A stretch of 64,000 nucleotides of DNA from Phyllobacteriaceae bacterium. GTDB taxonomy: Bacteria; Pseudomonadota; Alphaproteobacteria; Rhizobiales; Rhizobiaceae. Of this stretch, positions 62,611 to 64,000 are shown one piece after another; position 1 is the stretch's first letter, and each line of letters starts with the position of its first letter. The stretch lies in NCBI GenBank assembly GCA_023954255.1, contig JAMLIH010000007.1, forward strand, positions 1 to 64,000, written 5' to 3'. The notes under the pieces are model-generated. The model was not told the DNA's origin. It made no database searches and saw nothing but the letters and a program-made list of their open reading frames with translations. The translations under genes were made by a program, and so were the position numbers.

Positions 62611-63510
62611 TCAGCCGGGATGCGGCAGCTTGCGCTTTTCCTCCGGCTCCACGTGAATGGTCACATGCAGCCCCGGCACAATCTCCCGCAACGCATTCTC
62701 GATCCGGTCGCAGATCGCGTGGGAGCGGGCGACCGTCATGTCCGACTCCACCACCAGATGGAACTCGGCAAACCGGACCGCGCCCGCCTCTCGGGTTTTC
62801 AGATCGTGAAACTCCAGCGAACCCTCCGAATTGCGGTCGATTGTCCGGCGGATCAGTTCCTGCTGCTCGTCCGGAAGGGCGTGGTCCATGAGCGCATTGA
62901 GTGAATTGCTGATGATCTTCCAGCCCTGCCAGAGGATGTTTACGGCAACGACCAGTGCCAGCAGCGGATCGAGGATCGCCCACCCGGTTGTCACCGCCGC
63001 CAGCAGGCCGCCAAGCACGCCCACCGATGTCACCACATCCGAGAAGATGTGACGGGCGTCGGCATCGAGCGCCGGCGAACTCGATTCCCTGGCGACCTTG
63101 AGCAGAAGCATTGCCCATAACCCGTTGCCGATGGCAGCGGCGAAGTTGACCGCCATGCCTGCCCAGGGTTCGGCAATCAGCCGCGGCTCGAAGAATGCAT
63201 GCCATGCCTCGCGCACGATCAGCAGCGCTGCGATGACAATCAGCACGCCTTCGAGAACAGCGGAAAAATACTCCGCCTTGTGGTGGCCGAAGGGATGGGT
63301 ATCGTCGGCCGGCCGCTGGCTGAAGCCAATCGCATACCACGCCGCCGCCGATGCGATCACGTTGACGATCGATTCCAGCGCATCGGAGTAGAGCGCGACC
63401 GAGCCTGTCAGGCGCCAGGCGAGGAACTTCACGCCCATGATGAGGATTGCCACCACCACCGAGAACAGCGCCAGGCGCCGTGCCTTTGTCTGTTGCGGCG
63501 TGGAAGTCAT
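62611..63510 (-). CDS. Cation diffusion facilitator transporter
   Basis: A 299-residue CDF protein with six predicted helices and a cytosolic C-terminal domain (VRFAEFHLVVESDMTVARSH; CDRIENALREIVPGLHVTIH). It has SVALYSDALESIVNVIASA in helix 2, DTHPFGHHKAEYFSAVLEGV after it, and ALDADARHIFSDVVTSVGVL in helix 5. The helix-5 HxxxD site is intact; in helix 2 the usual DxxxD reads DALES, with Ser in the second position, a variant seen in part of the family. The metal (Zn, Fe or Mn) cannot be fixed. It lies between leuA and trpE(G) on the same strand. Confidence 0.9.
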   Translation of the reverse strand: MTSTPQQTKARRLALFSVVVAILIMGVKFLAWRLTGSVALYSDALESIVNVIASAAAWYAIGFSQRPADDTHPFGHHKAEYFSAVLEGVLIVIAALLIVREAWHAFFEPRLIAEPWAGMAVNFAAAIGNGLWAMLLLKVARESSSPALDADARHIFSDVVTSVGVLGGLLAAVTTGWAILDPLLALVVAVNILWQGWKIISNSLNALMDHALPDEQQELIRRTIDRNSEGSLEFHDLKTREAGAVRFAEFHLVVESDMTVARSHAICDRIENALREIVPGLHVTIHVEPEEKRKLPHPG

Positions 63511-63557
63511 CGCTGTCGCCTTTCTTTCCGGGCCCGGTTTACCGGCGCCCTGGGCCG

Positions 63558-64000
63558 CTACACCCTCTCGCCTTCGCTTCGCGCATTGCGGCGGCCACCC
63601 AGATGGGCGACGACGTTCTCGATCATTTTCATGCCGGCATCGCCGCCCAGCGTCATGATCGACTCGGGATGGAACTGAACGGCGGCCACCGGCTCCTTGT
63701 CGTGCTCGATGCCCATGACAATACCATCGGTGGTCTGCGCGGTAATCGTGAAGCCCTTGGGCAGGCGCACGGGATCGGCGAAGATCGAGTGATAGCGCCC
63801 GACGGTGATATCCCGCTCAAGGCCGGAAAACACCTTGCCCGGCTTCAGAACCTTGATGCGGGACGGCTTGCCATGCATCGGGATGGCAAGCTGCCTCAGC
63901 GAACCGCCATAGGCCTCCGCCAGCGCCTGCAGGCCGAGACACACGCCGAAGACCGGCAGGTTGCGGTCGCGCAGTTTGCGGATCGTCGTCTTGCAGTCGA
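63558..64000 (-). CDS. trpE(G): Anthranilate synthase, C-terminal glutamine amidotransferase part (5'-truncated by window edge)
   Basis: About 147 residues of the class I amidotransferase end of the gene, open to the right edge. The frame reads [20 protein letters not shown] then [12 protein letters not shown] with the catalytic Cys in GVCLGLQ, followed by [20 protein letters not shown] and the His-Glu pair in [10 protein letters not shown]. In rhizobia this domain is fused behind TrpE in one long TrpE(G) polypeptide, and the sequence matches that type; a separate trpG would look alike here. The enzyme makes anthranilate from chorismate and glutamine. Confidence 0.85.
   Translation of the reverse strand, partial: DCKTTIRKLRDRNLPVFGVCLGLQALAEAYGGSLRQLAIPMHGKPSRIKVLKPGKVFSGLERDITVGRYHSIFADPVRLPKGFTITAQTTDGIVMGIEHDKEPVAAVQFHPESIMTLGGDAGMKMIENVVAHLGGRRNARSEGERV

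Overview
The window is GC-rich chromosomal DNA from an alphaproteobacterium, most likely of the order Hyphomicrobiales (Rhizobiales, Phyllobacteriaceae/Rhizobiaceae-like). The signs are a fused TrpE(G)-type anthranilate synthase at the right edge, a long L25 (rplY)-pth-ychF run, a bacterial petABC (cytochrome bc1) operon with an 'alpha' gene set (UbiK, NDUFAF7/MidA, DUF992, DUF1285, DUF599, TIGR02594), and a petP/petR-like MarR plus response-regulator locus. This placement is inference from gene content; no rRNA or tRNA gene was found. Genes are densely packed, with many ATGA start/stop overlaps, and there is no integrase, transposase, prophage or CRISPR array. It reads as core genome with small accessory inserts.

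Layout. 0-6.8 kb: truncated GGDEF-EAL protein, a structured palindromic intergenic element, metallo-beta-lactamase-fold hydrolase, small Gly-rich membrane protein, ilvE, and divergent MarR regulator-response regulator-histidine kinase. 6.8-13.5 kb: csaA-proC, YbjN protein, UbiK, then lgt-MidA methyltransferase-pgeF-M24 protein in one direction. 13.7-16.7 kb: lipoprotein, prs, and three small membrane/secreted proteins, one with a non-canonical start. 16.7-19.9 kb: chrB-chrA chromate module (minus) and an unrecognised protein. 20-23.7 kb: rplY, pth, ychF and a TIM-barrel/methylglyoxal-synthase-like fusion. 23.8-32 kb: membrane and envelope genes including a HupE/DUF4198 pair, a beta-hydroxyacid dehydrogenase and an APC permease. 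32-36.6 kb: Crp/Fnr regulator, apt, and petABC read right to left. 37-43.4 kb: ABC-F ATPase, TIGR02594 protein and two half-size ABC exporters. 43.6-49.4 kb: trmL, hemF with a coupled AAA ATPase, cca, CoA-type Nudix, DUF1285. 49.6-56.5 kb: a four-gene MoxR-DUF58-DUF4159-vWA membrane operon. 56.5-64 kb: GNAT, glutathionyl-hydroquinone reductase, Nudix, metallophosphoesterase, leuA with an attenuation leader, CDF transporter, and the 3' end of trpE(G).

Functional threads. Branched-chain and aromatic amino acid genes occur (ilvE, leuA, trpE(G), proC). ilvE has a promoter whose -35 box lies inside a perfect palindrome next to a MarR gene. leuA is preceded by a Leu-rich leader peptide whose start codon coincides with the predicted transcription start. 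Respiratory genes (petABC, UbiK, hemF, NDUFAF7-like methyltransferase) are scattered through the window.

The most unusual items are a cytochrome c1 carrying a C-terminal helix-hairpin-helix domain, the TIM-barrel/MGS fusion with a substituted active-site histidine, the structured element at 1512-1625, an orphan plus-strand terminator with a promoter-like sequence in the 8.6-9.06 kb gap, and the gene at 15795 that seems to need a CTG start or a +1 frameshift. All family names come from reading motifs by eye; no database search was run.
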